Part shown: positions 53,690 to 62,907 of the stretch, piece by piece
How the letters are laid out: every line of letters starts with the position of its first letter
How positions within the stretch are numbered: position 1 is the first letter of the stretch
Program-made: the position numbers and the translations under genes
The notes under the pieces: generated by a model
Database searches by the model: none
Seen by the model: only the letters and a program-made list of their open reading frames with translations
What the model was told of the DNA's origin: nothing
NCBI RefSeq assembly: GCF_003611475.1
Contig: NZ_RAXT01000009.1
Span: forward strand, 34,640 to 98,639
Length of the DNA stretch: 64,000 bases
Direction: 5' to 3'
From: Acinetobacter rongchengensis
GTDB lineage: Bacteria; Pseudomonadota; Gammaproteobacteria; Pseudomonadales; Moraxellaceae

Positions 53690-53728
53690 GATTGTTATCC
53701 TATAGTCTGTTCGTTTTTGTCTTTTGAT

Positions 53729-55024
53729 TTAAGCGTGTAGGCCTGAATGTAAAATTGCCATAGCACGTAAATCACGGTACCAACGTTCAGCAGGATGTTC
53801 TTTAGTGAAGCCATGACCACCTAGAATTTGTACGCCATCAGTACCAATTTTCATGCTTTTTTCAGCACAGAGTAACCGCGCTAAATATGCTTCTCGGTGG
53901 AAAGGTTGTCCAGCTTCTGCAAGGCTTGTGGCATTTAAAACCAGCATACGCATGGCTTCAATTTCAATTGCCATATCTGCAATCATGAATGCAACACTTT
54001 GACGATGTGAAATCGGCTCGCCAAAAGCAGTGCGTTCATTGGCGTATTGGATACAGTATTGCTTTACAGCTTCGCATGTCCCGACAGCCATTGCACACCA
54101 CATTAAATTACCTAAATCTAAAAAGGCAGGATAATTAAAATCGTCATCACCTAGGCGTTGCGCAGGGCTGTTGTCAAACTTTAAGGTCACCGTTTCTGTC
54201 GCTTTAAGCCCCATTGCAGATGTTTTTTGTACCGTAATACTTGGGTCTCGATTTACGATAAAAACATCCGCTTTGCCATTAAAATCTGCACTCACTAAGA
54301 ATACATCTGCTGTTTCACCAAGCATCACCAAGGTTTTTTCACCTGTAATACTGAATTGACCCTGATTTGAAATAGCTTTCGTCTTGAGTTTCAATGGATT
54401 AAAAGCAGCAGTTGCTTCTTGTACTGCAAAACTGGCTTGAATTTCTGTATCTTCTGCAAAGCTTGGTAAATAGGTAGCTTGAACGTGTTCTGAGCCCCAT
54501 TGCGTGATCGCGTTGATCACACTAAATGTTGAAAGCAAGCCTGCTGCAAGTGAAAAATCACCTTTAGCTAAACGTTCTGCGATTAAAATATTACTGACAA
54601 TATTTTTTTCGGAAGCAACACCACCTAAAGCTTCAGGTAGCGCATAGTAATTTAAACCGAGATCGGTACTGTATTGCCAAAGTTGATTTGGAAATTTTTC
54701 ATCATGGTCTGCTTGATGAGCAAGCGGGTATAGAACTTCTGATGCAAATTGATCCATTGCATCAACAGTCATTTGTTGTTCTTCAGTTAGACTCAAATCA
54801 AATAATGACTTTGATTGATTGGGTAAACGCTGTTTAGTGATATTGGATTCAGACTTAAAGGCTTTCTGAGTCGCGGTCAATGTTTTAAAACCCGCTTTAG
54901 AGCCTTGATAAAGTGATTTTTCGACAAATTTTCGGAGTTTAAATTGATCAAGTAAATCACTACCTGCAATTTTTGTTATTAAGTTTAAGCCCAACCCCTG
55001 AGCTTTATTGACCATGTTTGTCAT
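53729..55024 (-). CDS. Acyl-CoA dehydrogenase homologue without EGT motif
   Basis: A protein of about 431 residues related to acyl-CoA dehydrogenases with an added N-terminal stretch (TKIAGSDLLDQFKLRKFVEK). The flavin-site region ASFAVQEATAAFNPLKLKTK replaces the usual TEPxxGSD sequence, while QILGGHGFTKEHPAERWYRD is well conserved. The tail ends AMAILHSGLHA where YEGT would stand, so the usual catalytic glutamate is absent. Start 55024 has AGGG eight bases upstream; ATG 55015 is also possible. It probably partners with the downstream enzyme. Confidence 0.82.
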   Translation of the reverse strand: MTNMVNKAQGLGLNLITKIAGSDLLDQFKLRKFVEKSLYQGSKAGFKTLTATQKAFKSESNITKQRLPNQSKSLFDLSLTEEQQMTVDAMDQFASEVLYPLAHQADHDEKFPNQLWQYSTDLGLNYYALPEALGGVASEKNIVSNILIAERLAKGDFSLAAGLLSTFSVINAITQWGSEHVQATYLPSFAEDTEIQASFAVQEATAAFNPLKLKTKAISNQGQFSITGEKTLVMLGETADVFLVSADFNGKADVFIVNRDPSITVQKTSAMGLKATETVTLKFDNSPAQRLGDDDFNYPAFLDLGNLMWCAMAVGTCEAVKQYCIQYANERTAFGEPISHRQSVAFMIADMAIEIEAMRMLVLNATSLAEAGQPFHREAYLARLLCAEKSMKIGTDGVQILGGHGFTKEHPAERWYRDLRAMAILHSGLHA

Positions 55025-55276
55025 TCCGTCGTACCCTGTATTTTTAGTGTTGGAATAACAACATCGTGACATGCAAAAAAATAAAAAACTATGTCAAAGA
55101 TGACAAACTCATTGACCTAAGATAAGTGGTTGAATTGCGCTTAGGCTTCTATCTAGATATTTGTATTTTATGTGTTATTTAAAAATGAAAATACTCAACA
55201 AAAGTTGAGTATTGACAAATCTGACATTTAATTTGTGTAATTCTACTCTATTTAAAAATAGAAAAAGAAACTTTAA

Positions 55277-56650
55277 TTAAACAAAAGGTGTGACCATTTT
55301 ACGGACATTGGTTTTCGCATCAATCACAGTCATGAATGTATAAGCACCGATGAATTTACGGCTAATAAACATAAATTCTTTTGGTGGAATACTAAAGTAA
55401 CGTGAGGCCATAGATTTAGACGCACGTTGCATGACTCGGCTATGTAATTGGCTTTTTTTCCAATCATAACGATTTTGTTCATCCATAACACCGGGCGGTA
55501 AATCTGGATTATTTAACAAGGTACTGAATGCTTCAGTCGCTAACAAAAATACTTTTGCCATGTCAGGTTTAATGCTAAGTGGCATCGCATCAAAAAACTC
55601 ATAACCAGACATTGAATTGACCATTTCTTGGCTATCATGGTCATAACCAGATTTGATTAAATTACGTGCAACTTGAAGAAGTTGTGCATCAAACTGGCGT
55701 ATTGCGCCAAAATCTAACAAAATGATTTTATCTTTAATGTCTTCACCATTGCCTAAACGAACTAAATAGTTACCAAAATTAGGATCGGTTTGCATTTCGC
55801 CCCATTCAAATAATTCTCGAACAGCAACCTCAAGCGATGCTTCACCAAGTAAATTACGGCGCTCTTGTGGTAAAGACAACATAACTGGACTATTAATCGG
55901 TACGCCACGCTCAAAGGTCATACAAAGCACTTGATCTGTACAGTAATGATCAATCACTTGCGGAACGACATAGCGTGCATCAGTTTTGAGTCTTTCACCA
56001 AAACGACGTGTTGTTTCAGCTTCTAAGTGATAATTGACTTCACGATGCATCATTTCACGAACTTCATCAAACCATTGATCAAATTCACGTGTTTGAGGAA
56101 CCATTCGTGTGAGTTTAAGCATATTTTTAAATAAACTCATGTCTGAATCTATCGCATCAGCCACGCCAGGATATTGGATTTTTAGAACCAATTCCAAACC
56201 ATCCGACTTGCGTATTGCACGATGAACTTGTGCAAGGGAAGCAGTCCCGATTGGTTCATGGTCAATGGTCAAGTCATCAAGCTTGGAACCTAATTGGCTG
56301 ACAAGCTGTTCTTTAATCGCTGGCCAAGCCAGTGCAACTGTTTGATTATTGAGTGTGTTTAATGCTTGTGTAATTTCTTCAGGTAAAAAATGTTCGCCAT
56401 AAAGCGCCATCATCTGACCAATTTTAACGATAGAACCTTTGAGTTTACCAATCTCTTGAACAAGGTAATTGGCTTGTTCTTTCATGGCTTGTTTACGTTT
56501 CTTTTCTTTTTCTTCTTCACTCGAAAACATTGAACTAGCACTTGAAGCCGCCCAGCGTGTTCCTGCTAATAATGACGCTTTTGCGATAGATAAGCGACGA
56601 TCCATTGACGAGGTTTTTAACTGTTTGAGCTTTTCGTTCTGATCTGACAT
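55277..56650 (-). CDS. ABC1/AarF/UbiB-family atypical kinase-like protein
   Basis: A 457-residue protein of the UbiB/COQ8 family. The KxGQ loop (KGSIVKIGQMMALYG) near residue 77, the QVHRA and VLKIQYPGV segments near 141-160 (kinase-like Lys), and a DFG-like IILLDFGAIRQF near 315 are visible, as is MQTDPNFGNYLV near 285. Family members support ubiquinone synthesis; this one is not next to ubi genes and has no C-terminal membrane helix, so the role here is uncertain. No strong ribosome site is seen. Confidence 0.82.
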   Translation of the reverse strand: MSDQNEKLKQLKTSSMDRRLSIAKASLLAGTRWAASSASSMFSSEEEKEKKRKQAMKEQANYLVQEIGKLKGSIVKIGQMMALYGEHFLPEEITQALNTLNNQTVALAWPAIKEQLVSQLGSKLDDLTIDHEPIGTASLAQVHRAIRKSDGLELVLKIQYPGVADAIDSDMSLFKNMLKLTRMVPQTREFDQWFDEVREMMHREVNYHLEAETTRRFGERLKTDARYVVPQVIDHYCTDQVLCMTFERGVPINSPVMLSLPQERRNLLGEASLEVAVRELFEWGEMQTDPNFGNYLVRLGNGEDIKDKIILLDFGAIRQFDAQLLQVARNLIKSGYDHDSQEMVNSMSGYEFFDAMPLSIKPDMAKVFLLATEAFSTLLNNPDLPPGVMDEQNRYDWKKSQLHSRVMQRASKSMASRYFSIPPKEFMFISRKFIGAYTFMTVIDAKTNVRKMVTPFV

Positions 56651-56807
56651 GAAGATAAAATCCTTATAGAGATTCGAAAAGATGAGGAATTGTAAAGAAT
56701 ATTACATGCAATAGCGCTATTTAAATAGTTCAATTCGCTAAACGGGGCGATATATTTCTTCTTTCGTTGATTTAAATCGCATAAATTAGGCTGAATAAAT
56801 TGGGACG

Positions 56808-57113
56808 TTACAGTCTAAACTGGATTTTAATCTGTTCTCTTAACATTAAGGATTGTTTATTCGTTTCAATATGATGTGTAATCATGTCTTGTACACTACG
56901 ATTTGTAAATCCAAGTGAATAGCCTTTTACAATGATGATACTGGGCAAGCTAAAGAAAAAATATTTAACATCGTCTAGTGAGGGGGCTTCATAAATGCCT
57001 AATTCAAGCAAGGTATTTTGAAAAAATTGTTTTTCAATTTGAACAGACGGATTAGATTCGTCATTCCACCATGATTGACGCATAGCGAGGAGATTGTTGT
57101 GTTTATAGCTCAT
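56808..57113 (-). CDS. Hypothetical protein, 101 residues
   Basis: A 101-residue soluble protein (MSYKHNNLLAMRQSWWNDES at its start). No signal peptide, membrane segment or motif is recognised. Its sequence looks like a folded helical/beta domain rather than a chance frame, and no overlapping gene competes. The ribosome site is weak. Confidence 0.5.
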   Translation of the reverse strand: MSYKHNNLLAMRQSWWNDESNPSVQIEKQFFQNTLLELGIYEAPSLDDVKYFFFSLPSIIIVKGYSLGFTNRSVQDMITHHIETNKQSLMLREQIKIQFRL

Positions 57114-57395
57114 AGAATTAAAAATCGACTTTCAAAATAGTATTTAACAATTAGATTTATATAGTGTTGTATAAAATAAAATTCAAGTATGGTGACGTGA
57201 AAATATACAATTCTTCAGCATAGCATGCCGTGTTTTCATAGCATGATGAAAAAGGTGCTCGCTTTGTGATCAAAATAATTTGATTATATTATTCAGTCAC
57301 ATTGGCTTTATGCATTGTAATTTCTATCAAATCTTTTACACTCAATACGATGAAATATTTGAATTAAAAGAATGATTTTTTATAGGGAAAATTCA

Positions 57396-57770
57396 ATGTC
57401 GTTAAAATATTTGGGGTTAACGGTTGCTTTGTTATTGCCAATGCCGATTTATGCAATGGGATATAGCGCTGACTATTTATCTTGTGTCAGTTCAAAAAGC
57501 GATAGCTTTGCAAATTGTGCAAAAGATGAGTTCAAATACCAAGATGACCGTGTAGAAACATTATTCAAAAAAACCTTAATTTTATATTCAGGCAAAGAAA
57601 AGAAGGCTCAAAAGAAATATCAGAAACAATGGGTTAAGCAAAGAGACCAACGTTGTGACGAAGCCAATAAATCTGTATCCGAAGTGTATAAAAGCAAATA
57701 TTATACCTGTGCCTTAAAAGAAACGGTCAATCGTGGCAACATGTTAGAACGACTTGCATTCAGATTATAA
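57396..57770 (+). CDS. LprI-like (DUF1311) secreted protein
   Basis: A 124-residue protein with a signal peptide (MSLKYLGLTVALLLPMPIYA, cleavage near residue 20) and a mature domain with four cysteines. The sequence YLSCVSSKSDSFANCAKDEF and the RDQRCDEANKSVSEVYKSKY region match the LprI/DUF1311 lysozyme-inhibitor-like family. Start 57396 has AGGGAAA upstream; an in-frame ATG at 57372 adds eight residues. A role in inhibiting lysozyme is possible but not proven. Confidence 0.7.
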   Translation: MSLKYLGLTVALLLPMPIYAMGYSADYLSCVSSKSDSFANCAKDEFKYQDDRVETLFKKTLILYSGKEKKAQKKYQKQWVKQRDQRCDEANKSVSEVYKSKYYTCALKETVNRGNMLERLAFRL

Positions 57771-57891
57771 AAAATATTGTTTTAGGATCTGTTTGAAAAT
57801 CCGATGGTGAAAAAGTTTGAAAGCATTATAAAAGTCGCTCAAAACAAGGTATTATAAGCTGTTTAAAAATATGACCTTGGAGAAACCTTAA

Positions 57892-58902
57892 GTGGATCGA
57901 CCGACTATTAGCCCTGAACATTTACAGGAAGCTGCTGAAAACTTAACAACAATTCGTGATTTTATTCGTTTTGGTGTTACAGCATTACGTCAATACGATG
58001 CACATTTAGGTCAAGGAACGGAAGACTATTTTGCTGAAAGTTCAGCACTGGTTTTGCAAACAATGTCATTGGAATGGAAAGCAGATGCTGAAATTCTGGA
58101 TGCGAAATTATTACCAAGTGAAAAAGCAGAATTTTTAAGTCTGTTAGAACGTCGTATCAACGAAAAAGTTCCAACGTCTTATTTATTAAATTTAGCTTAT
58201 TTCTGTAATAAACCTTATTACGTCGATGAACGTGTACTGATTCCGCGTTCACCGATTGCAGAATTAATTAATAATCGTTTTGCGCCATATTGCTTAGACG
58301 AAAATGGTCAAATGCGTGAAGCAAATAATCAGTTGCCTGAAAATGCGAAAGCTAAAACACCACAACGTATTTTAGATATGTGTACAGGTTCAGGCTGCAT
58401 TGCAATTGCTTTGGCTTATGCTTTCCCTGATGCGGAAGTTGATGCCACGGATATTTCTAAAGAAGCCTTAGAAGTTGCCTCAATCAATACAGAACATCAC
58501 GATAAGCAATATCAAGTTGCGTTACTTGAGTCAGATTTATTCTCAAAAATTCCTGCAGAAAATCAATATGATTTAATTGTTTCAAATCCGCCATATGTAG
58601 ATGCAGAAGACATGGCAGATTTACCTGATGAATTCCACCATGAACCTGAACTTGCGCTTGCAGCAGGTCAAGATGGTTTAGATTTAGTACGTAAAATGTT
58701 GGCTCAGGCTGCGGATTATCTGACTGAAGATGGCTTAATTGTGATTGAAGTCGGTAATTCTGAATGGGCGATGCGTCAAAACTTCAATACCATTGATTTC
58801 TATTGGTTACAATTCCAAAACGGTGGTTCAGGTATTTTTGCTTTAACTGCTGCACAATGTCGTAAATTCCGTGATTTATTTATTCAATCTACTCAAGTTT
58901 AA
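57892..58902 (+). CDS. prmB: 50S ribosomal protein L3 glutamine methyltransferase PrmB
   Basis: A 336-residue SAM-dependent enzyme. The motif ILDMCTGSGCIAIALAYAFP near residue 162 is the SAM loop and IVSNPPYVDAEDM near 230 the catalytic NPPY. PrmB methylates Gln150 of L3; the related PrmC modifies release factors, but length and the long N-terminal region fit PrmB. It starts at GTG 57892 with GGAGAAA upstream; no ATG gives an in-frame alternative. aroC follows 12 bases later, probably in the same operon. Confidence 0.9.
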   Translation: MDRPTISPEHLQEAAENLTTIRDFIRFGVTALRQYDAHLGQGTEDYFAESSALVLQTMSLEWKADAEILDAKLLPSEKAEFLSLLERRINEKVPTSYLLNLAYFCNKPYYVDERVLIPRSPIAELINNRFAPYCLDENGQMREANNQLPENAKAKTPQRILDMCTGSGCIAIALAYAFPDAEVDATDISKEALEVASINTEHHDKQYQVALLESDLFSKIPAENQYDLIVSNPPYVDAEDMADLPDEFHHEPELALAAGQDGLDLVRKMLAQAADYLTEDGLIVIEVGNSEWAMRQNFNTIDFYWLQFQNGGSGIFALTAAQCRKFRDLFIQSTQV

Positions 58903-58914
58903 GGAGTCGTGAGC

Positions 58915-60009
58915 ATGGCAGGTAATAGTATTGGACAACTCTTCCGTGTAACGACTTGTGGTGAATCTCACGGTGCTGGCTTAATGGCAATTGTGGATGG
59001 TGTTCCACCCGGTCTTGAATTATCTGAAGCAGATTTACAAAAAGATTTGGATCGACGCAAACCGGGAACATCTAAATTTGCGACACAACGTAAAGAGCCT
59101 GATCAAGTTGAAATTATTTCAGGGGTTTTTGAAGGTAAAACCACGGGGACTTCAATTGGTTTGCTGATTCGAAATACTGACCAAAAATCAAAAGATTACG
59201 GCAATATTGCACAGACATTCCGCCCGGGGCATGCAGATTATACCTATACGCAAAAGTATGGTTTCCGTGATTATCGTGGTGGCGGACGTTCTAGCGCACG
59301 TGAAACAGCCATGCGTGTCGCTGCAGGTGCAATTGCTAAGAAATTTTTGGCTGAAAAATTCGGTATTGTTATCCGCGGTCATGTGACGCAGATCGGCCCT
59401 GAAGTTGCTGAAACCTTAGATTGGAATGAAGTCCCGAATAATCCTTTTTTCTGTGGCGATGTAGACGCTGTCCCACGTTTTGAAGCTCTGGTTACTTCAC
59501 TTCGTGAGCAAGGGACAAGCTGTGGTGCAAAACTTGAGATTTTGGCAGAAAAAGTGCCTGTAGGTTGGGGCGAACCTGTCTTTGATCGTTTAGATGCAGA
59601 TATTGCACATGCGATGATGTCAATCAATGCAGTGAAAGGTGTGGAGATTGGTGATGGTTTTGCTGTAGCGGGTCAGTTTGGTCATACAACTCGTGATGAA
59701 CTCACTACAGAAGGTTTCTTGGCAAATCATGCAGGCGGTATCTTGGGGGGGATTTCTTCAGGTCAAACCATTCGTGTTGCGATTGCGTTAAAACCAACAG
59801 CATCTATTACCACGCCAGGTAAAACGATTAATATCAATCGTGAAGACACCGATGTTTTAACCAAAGGGCGTCATGACCCATGTGTAGGTGTACGTGCGAC
59901 ACCGATTGCAGAAGCCATGCTTGCAATTGTTTTAATGGATCATTTTATGCGTCATCGTGCTCAAAATGCAGATGTCGTTGCACCTTTTACACCAATTGAG
60001 CCGAAGTAG
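58915..60009 (+). CDS. aroC: Chorismate synthase AroC
   Basis: A 364-residue flavin-dependent enzyme that makes chorismate from EPSP, the last shikimate step. [20 protein letters not shown] near residue 8, [20 protein letters not shown] near 102 and [18 protein letters not shown] near 128 are family signatures. ATG 58915 with AAGGAG eight bases upstream is preferred to the in-frame GTG at 58909. It is 12 bases after prmB, a common pairing in gamma-proteobacteria. A perfect terminator follows at 60042-60072. Confidence 0.95.
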   Translation: MAGNSIGQLFRVTTCGESHGAGLMAIVDGVPPGLELSEADLQKDLDRRKPGTSKFATQRKEPDQVEIISGVFEGKTTGTSIGLLIRNTDQKSKDYGNIAQTFRPGHADYTYTQKYGFRDYRGGGRSSARETAMRVAAGAIAKKFLAEKFGIVIRGHVTQIGPEVAETLDWNEVPNNPFFCGDVDAVPRFEALVTSLREQGTSCGAKLEILAEKVPVGWGEPVFDRLDADIAHAMMSINAVKGVEIGDGFAVAGQFGHTTRDELTTEGFLANHAGGILGGISSGQTIRVAIALKPTASITTPGKTININREDTDVLTKGRHDPCVGVRATPIAEAMLAIVLMDHFMRHRAQNADVVAPFTPIEPK

Positions 60010-60041
60010 TATTTTAATCATTCAATTGATTGTTAAAGCAT

Positions 60042-60072
60042 AAAAAAACCAGACTTTAAGTCTGGTTTTTTT
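60042..60072. terminator. Bidirectional terminator after aroC
   Basis: AAAAAAACCAGAC at 60042-60054 pairs with GTCTGGTTTTTTT at 60060-60072, a perfect 13-base stem with a 5-base loop. It serves aroC and the convergent lipoprotein gene. Confidence 0.88.
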
Positions 60073-60094
60073 ATTTCAGGCTAAAGCATTTAAA

Positions 60095-60565
60095 TTATTG
60101 TGCAAGTTTACCTGTATAACCTTTTAAGAACGTTAAATAAGCAGAAGATTGTTGTCCATTAGCCTTTAAAATAGGGCGTTCGATATCACCTTTATCGGTG
60201 ACTAATTTAAGCGTAATTTCTTTACCACTGCGGAAAGAGTTCAAGAAGCTTACTGGAACATTGATAGAGTTAGCTGAAACTGTTCCTGTATACTGCGTTG
60301 GGTTAATGGTTGAGTATGCATAAGGTTGACCGTCAACTAAGAATACAAATTGTTTGATGTCATATTTGTTTGAATTATTGATTTCAGCTGTAATTTTAAA
60401 ACCATTACGATCTTCTTCATTCCAACGCATAGCAAGTTCAGGACAAATTTCGTTTGCCTCACAGATTAAAGGCCCTTTAGTTACCACTCTTTCTGGGTAA
60501 GAACCTGCACAACCCGCTAAAGTTAAACATGCTATAGAAGAAATTAAAGCAAATTGAAGTTTCAT
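60095..60565 (-). CDS. Hypothetical lipoprotein, 156 residues
   Basis: A 156-residue lipoprotein: the signal peptide ends in lipobox LAGC (Cys19), followed by a mature domain with a Cys pair (CEANEICPE) that may form a disulfide and several beta-type stretches (KQFVFLVDGQPYAYSTI). No family is recognised. It is convergent with aroC and likely sits in the inner or outer membrane facing the periplasm. Confidence 0.68.
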   Translation of the reverse strand: MKLQFALISSIACLTLAGCAGSYPERVVTKGPLICEANEICPELAMRWNEEDRNGFKITAEINNSNKYDIKQFVFLVDGQPYAYSTINPTQYTGTVSANSINVPVSFLNSFRSGKEITLKLVTDKGDIERPILKANGQQSSAYLTFLKGYTGKLAQ

Positions 60566-60694
60566 AAAGCTTCCTATTCATTAATGTTATTGCTTGTGCA
60601 GAATGTGTAAAATTTACCGTTTTTTAGTAAAAAAGTGAATCAATTTATTTCATTAGGCGTTGTAAAATTGTATTTTCATAAGCTAATGAATCAT

Positions 60695-61189
60695 TTATAT
60701 ACTTTTACAATGCAGAATGGTCAATAATTCTATTGCGACATTTTCAGTCAATATATTCAGTCGTTCTAAAGGCGTACCTTCAATCAAGTATTTAAAATTA
60801 AATAATTGATTGTTGAAATATATGCAAATGAAGAAAGTACCTTCGGGTTTGGTCGGTGTCGCACTACCACCACTTTTAAGTAAACCTGTACAACTCACAA
60901 CAATATCAGCCTGCTCAAATAAAACTTTACCTTGTATTGCCATTTGTTGCGTAACTTGAGCTGATTCAGCACTAAAAGCCTCAATCAACTGAGTTTCTAT
61001 ATGCAGTATTGAAATTTTAATCGAAGGATCGTAACTGACTAAACCTCCCAATAAAATATCTGCACCACTATTTTTGTAAATTGAGAATTGACTGCTTAAA
61101 TACCCTGAGCTGGCACTTTCAATAAATGCAATTTTTAAGCCTAACGATTCTAATAAATCACAACATTGTTTTAAAACCATTGAAATCAA
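60695..61189 (-). CDS. CinA/PncC-like nicotinamide-nucleotide amidase, divergent
   Basis: A 164-residue protein of the CinA C-terminal (PncC) family, cytosolic enzymes that deamidate nicotinamide mononucleotide. The family shape is clear: GLKIAFIESASSGYLSSQFS near residue 17, ILLGGLVSYDPSIK near 45 and KSGGSATPTKPEGTFF near 105. The catalytic loop usually reads AESCTGG; here it is IESASSG, with several changes, so activity may be altered. ATG 61180 is an alternative start. It is not adjacent to other NAD genes. Confidence 0.65.
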   Translation of the reverse strand: MISMVLKQCCDLLESLGLKIAFIESASSGYLSSQFSIYKNSGADILLGGLVSYDPSIKISILHIETQLIEAFSAESAQVTQQMAIQGKVLFEQADIVVSCTGLLKSGGSATPTKPEGTFFICIYFNNQLFNFKYLIEGTPLERLNILTENVAIELLTILHCKSI

Positions 61190-61400
61190 CCATTTAAAAG
61201 GATGAGCTAAGTCGTATAATAGCTAATAATTAAATAAAACAGTTAGTTATAACACATTTTAATTGTAGATTTTTAAATCAAATATATTAAAAAAATAGAT
61301 ATGAATAAGGTGAATGCAATAGAGTTGTCATATTTCCCTGAGATAATGAACTCAATAAGAAAAACTTAGACAACCACAAGAATCACTGTATTTTAATAAT

Positions 61401-61472
61401 GACAGTTCAGCGCAATCAGGCTGTAAGTTGATGGTCTACCCACTTTTTAGATAAGGTGGGTTTTCTTTTTTT
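61401..61472 (+). ncRNA. Candidate small RNA of about 70 bases
   Basis: A rightward terminator (ACCCACTTT 61438-61446 with AAGGTGGGT 61453-61461, one G-T pair, then a T-rich tail to 61472) stands where no rightward gene precedes it; the upstream CinA-like gene points left. A promoter-like TAGACA at 61367-61372 and TATTTT at 61389-61394 would start a transcript near 61401. Together these suggest a separate RNA of about 70 bases with an ACAG/CTGT pairing near its start. No family is recognised. RNA data would be needed. Confidence 0.4.
61438..61472 (+). terminator. Terminator with no upstream rightward gene
   Basis: ACCCACTTT pairs with AAGGTGGGT (eight Watson-Crick pairs and one G-T) and is followed by a T-rich tail broken by a single C. 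It supports a transcript that begins in the preceding intergenic DNA. Confidence 0.72.
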
Positions 61473-61581
61473 TAGGGTTAAATGGGGAATAACTAGACAA
61501 TTTAGCAATATTTTATCTTTCAACGGTGTAAAAAAGTGATATAAATAAAAATAAAGTGCATATGAAAAAGGAGTGCGTTAA

Positions 61582-61812
61582 ATGAAAACTACAGTTAAGT
61601 ATGTTGTCCTTAAAAGTAGAGAATACCAACTTGGCACACCTTTATTTGAAGAAAGTATAGAAGCCGATGCAAATTATTTTGATCAAATTCCAAATATAAT
61701 TCATTATCAAAATCACGATTTTAAAGTGAAATCGAAAGAATTAACACGTAAGCAAATTTTTGATGATTTTGAAGAATTTCAAACCATCTTGGTGAAGGTT
61801 ATTGCAATTTAA
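61582..61812 (+). CDS. Small hypothetical protein, 76 residues
   Basis: A 76-residue soluble protein beginning MKTTVKYVVLKSREYQLGTP, with an AAGGAG ribosome site 8 bases before ATG. It has no signal peptide or cysteine and looks like a small alpha/beta fold. The family is not recognised. A short hairpin and then a 48-base structured inverted repeat follow. Confidence 0.6.
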   Translation: MKTTVKYVVLKSREYQLGTPLFEESIEADANYFDQIPNIIHYQNHDFKVKSKELTRKQIFDDFEEFQTILVKVIAI

Positions 61813-61849
61813 ATCAAGTCATTAAATCAAACGCATTTGATTTAAAAAA

Positions 61850-61897
61850 GTTCCCCTCATTATTAGCTGTACAGAGCACAACGCTAAAGAGGGGAAC
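61850..61897. repeat. Nested 48-base inverted repeat
   Basis: GTTCCCCTC at 61850-61858 pairs with GAGGGGAAC at 61889-61897, and inside it TTAGC at 61863-61867 pairs with GCTAA at 61882-61886. The GTTCCCC opening resembles the C-rich edge of the palindrome cluster at 10271-10320. It could be a terminator-like or dispersed repeat element between two convergent genes. Confidence 0.5.
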
Positions 61898-61936
61898 GAT
61901 ATAGCATTTAAAAAATTTAAACCAACAACGATAAAA

Positions 61937-62380
61937 TTACTGTTTCACAATCAAAATAGGTAATTCTGTTTGCCCTAAAACGTCCTGAGCAAAACTGCCT
62001 AAAAAGAACTTTTGAAAACCTTTTCGACCATGAGAACCAATTACAATAAGATCCGCTTTTAATTCTTCAGCAGTTGTTACGACAGTTTCCGCGGAAACAG
62101 CATTTTTAACCACTTGAGTATTAATGCTCAAGCCTTGTTGTTGAGCAATCTGTTGTGCTTTGACTAAAGATTCTTCTGCATTTTTTACCGCTTCAGTCAC
62201 ATAGTCCTTCAAGATTGCAGAAGTATAATAGAAGTCCGCAGCTGCAAATGGATCTTCAGACACCACACTAATTGCAGTGACTTTACTTCCAAAAGCTTTG
62301 GCTATTTCAGTTGCATGTTTAATAGCAGAATAAGAAATATCAGAGCCATCGACTGGAACAAGAATATGTTGATATGACAT
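61937..62380 (-). CDS. Universal stress protein UspA-family
   Basis: A 147-residue Usp protein. ILVPVDGSDISYSAIKHATE is the N-terminal strand with Asp, and the C-terminal GSHGRKGFQKFFLGSFAQ is the ATP-binding G-2x-G-9x-GS signature. AGGAG precedes ATG. It is a paralogue of the next gene, 65 bases away in the same direction, suggesting a duplicated stress operon. Confidence 0.9.
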   Translation of the reverse strand: MSYQHILVPVDGSDISYSAIKHATEIAKAFGSKVTAISVVSEDPFAAADFYYTSAILKDYVTEAVKNAEESLVKAQQIAQQQGLSINTQVVKNAVSAETVVTTAEELKADLIVIGSHGRKGFQKFFLGSFAQDVLGQTELPILIVKQ

Positions 62381-62445
62381 GAGGAAATCTCCTGTTTATT
62401 TAAAAATCAATTGGTAAACCACTAAAATTGCAAACACGTTAAATA

Positions 62446-62907
62446 TTATTCAAGTTCATTGACTGATTTGATAATCAGTACTGGTAATGGGCTAATCGAA
62501 AGCACTTCTTGTGCAACGCTTCCCAAGAAAAATTTTTTAAATCCAGTACGGCCATGTGAGCCCATGACAATAAGGTCAGCATTCAACTCATCAGCCGCTT
62601 CTAAAATACCTGTTGCTGGCGGTAGTTCTCTGACAATCTTCGTCTCGACAACGCTCACACCATGATGAATTAAAGTTTCTTGAACATCTTTTAAACGATT
62701 TTGCACATTCTGTTCAGCTTCCATGAGGTATTGAGTAACAGCAGGGGCAACTTTATAAAAATCGACTCCCTTAAATGGATCGACCGCGATCACACTGGTC
62801 ACGGTAACTTTACAATTCAAGGCAATTGCAAGTTTTTCTGCATGTGCGATTGCAGCATAGGAAATAGGAGAATCGTCTATCGCGAGAAGAATGTGTTTAT
62901 AAAGCAT
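62446..62907 (-). CDS. Universal stress protein UspA-family, paralogue
   Basis: A 153-residue Usp protein similar to its downstream neighbour, with ILLAIDDSPISYAAIAHAEK near the start and GSHGRTGFKKFFLGSVAQ as the ATP signature. AAGGAG precedes ATG. The upstream gene of a tandem pair; sharing of similar start and end motifs with the other indicates a local duplication. Confidence 0.9.
   Translation of the reverse strand: MLYKHILLAIDDSPISYAAIAHAEKLAIALNCKVTVTSVIAVDPFKGVDFYKVAPAVTQYLMEAEQNVQNRLKDVQETLIHHGVSVVETKIVRELPPATGILEAADELNADLIVMGSHGRTGFKKFFLGSVAQEVLSISPLPVLIIKSVNELE

Larger units (their letters stand above)
61190..61581. other. Intergenic region holding a possible small RNA
   Basis: Nearly 400 bases with no gene except the small-RNA candidate at 61401-61472 and its promoter-like elements. 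An ORF with a ribosome site is not seen before the small gene at 61582. Confidence 0.5.
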
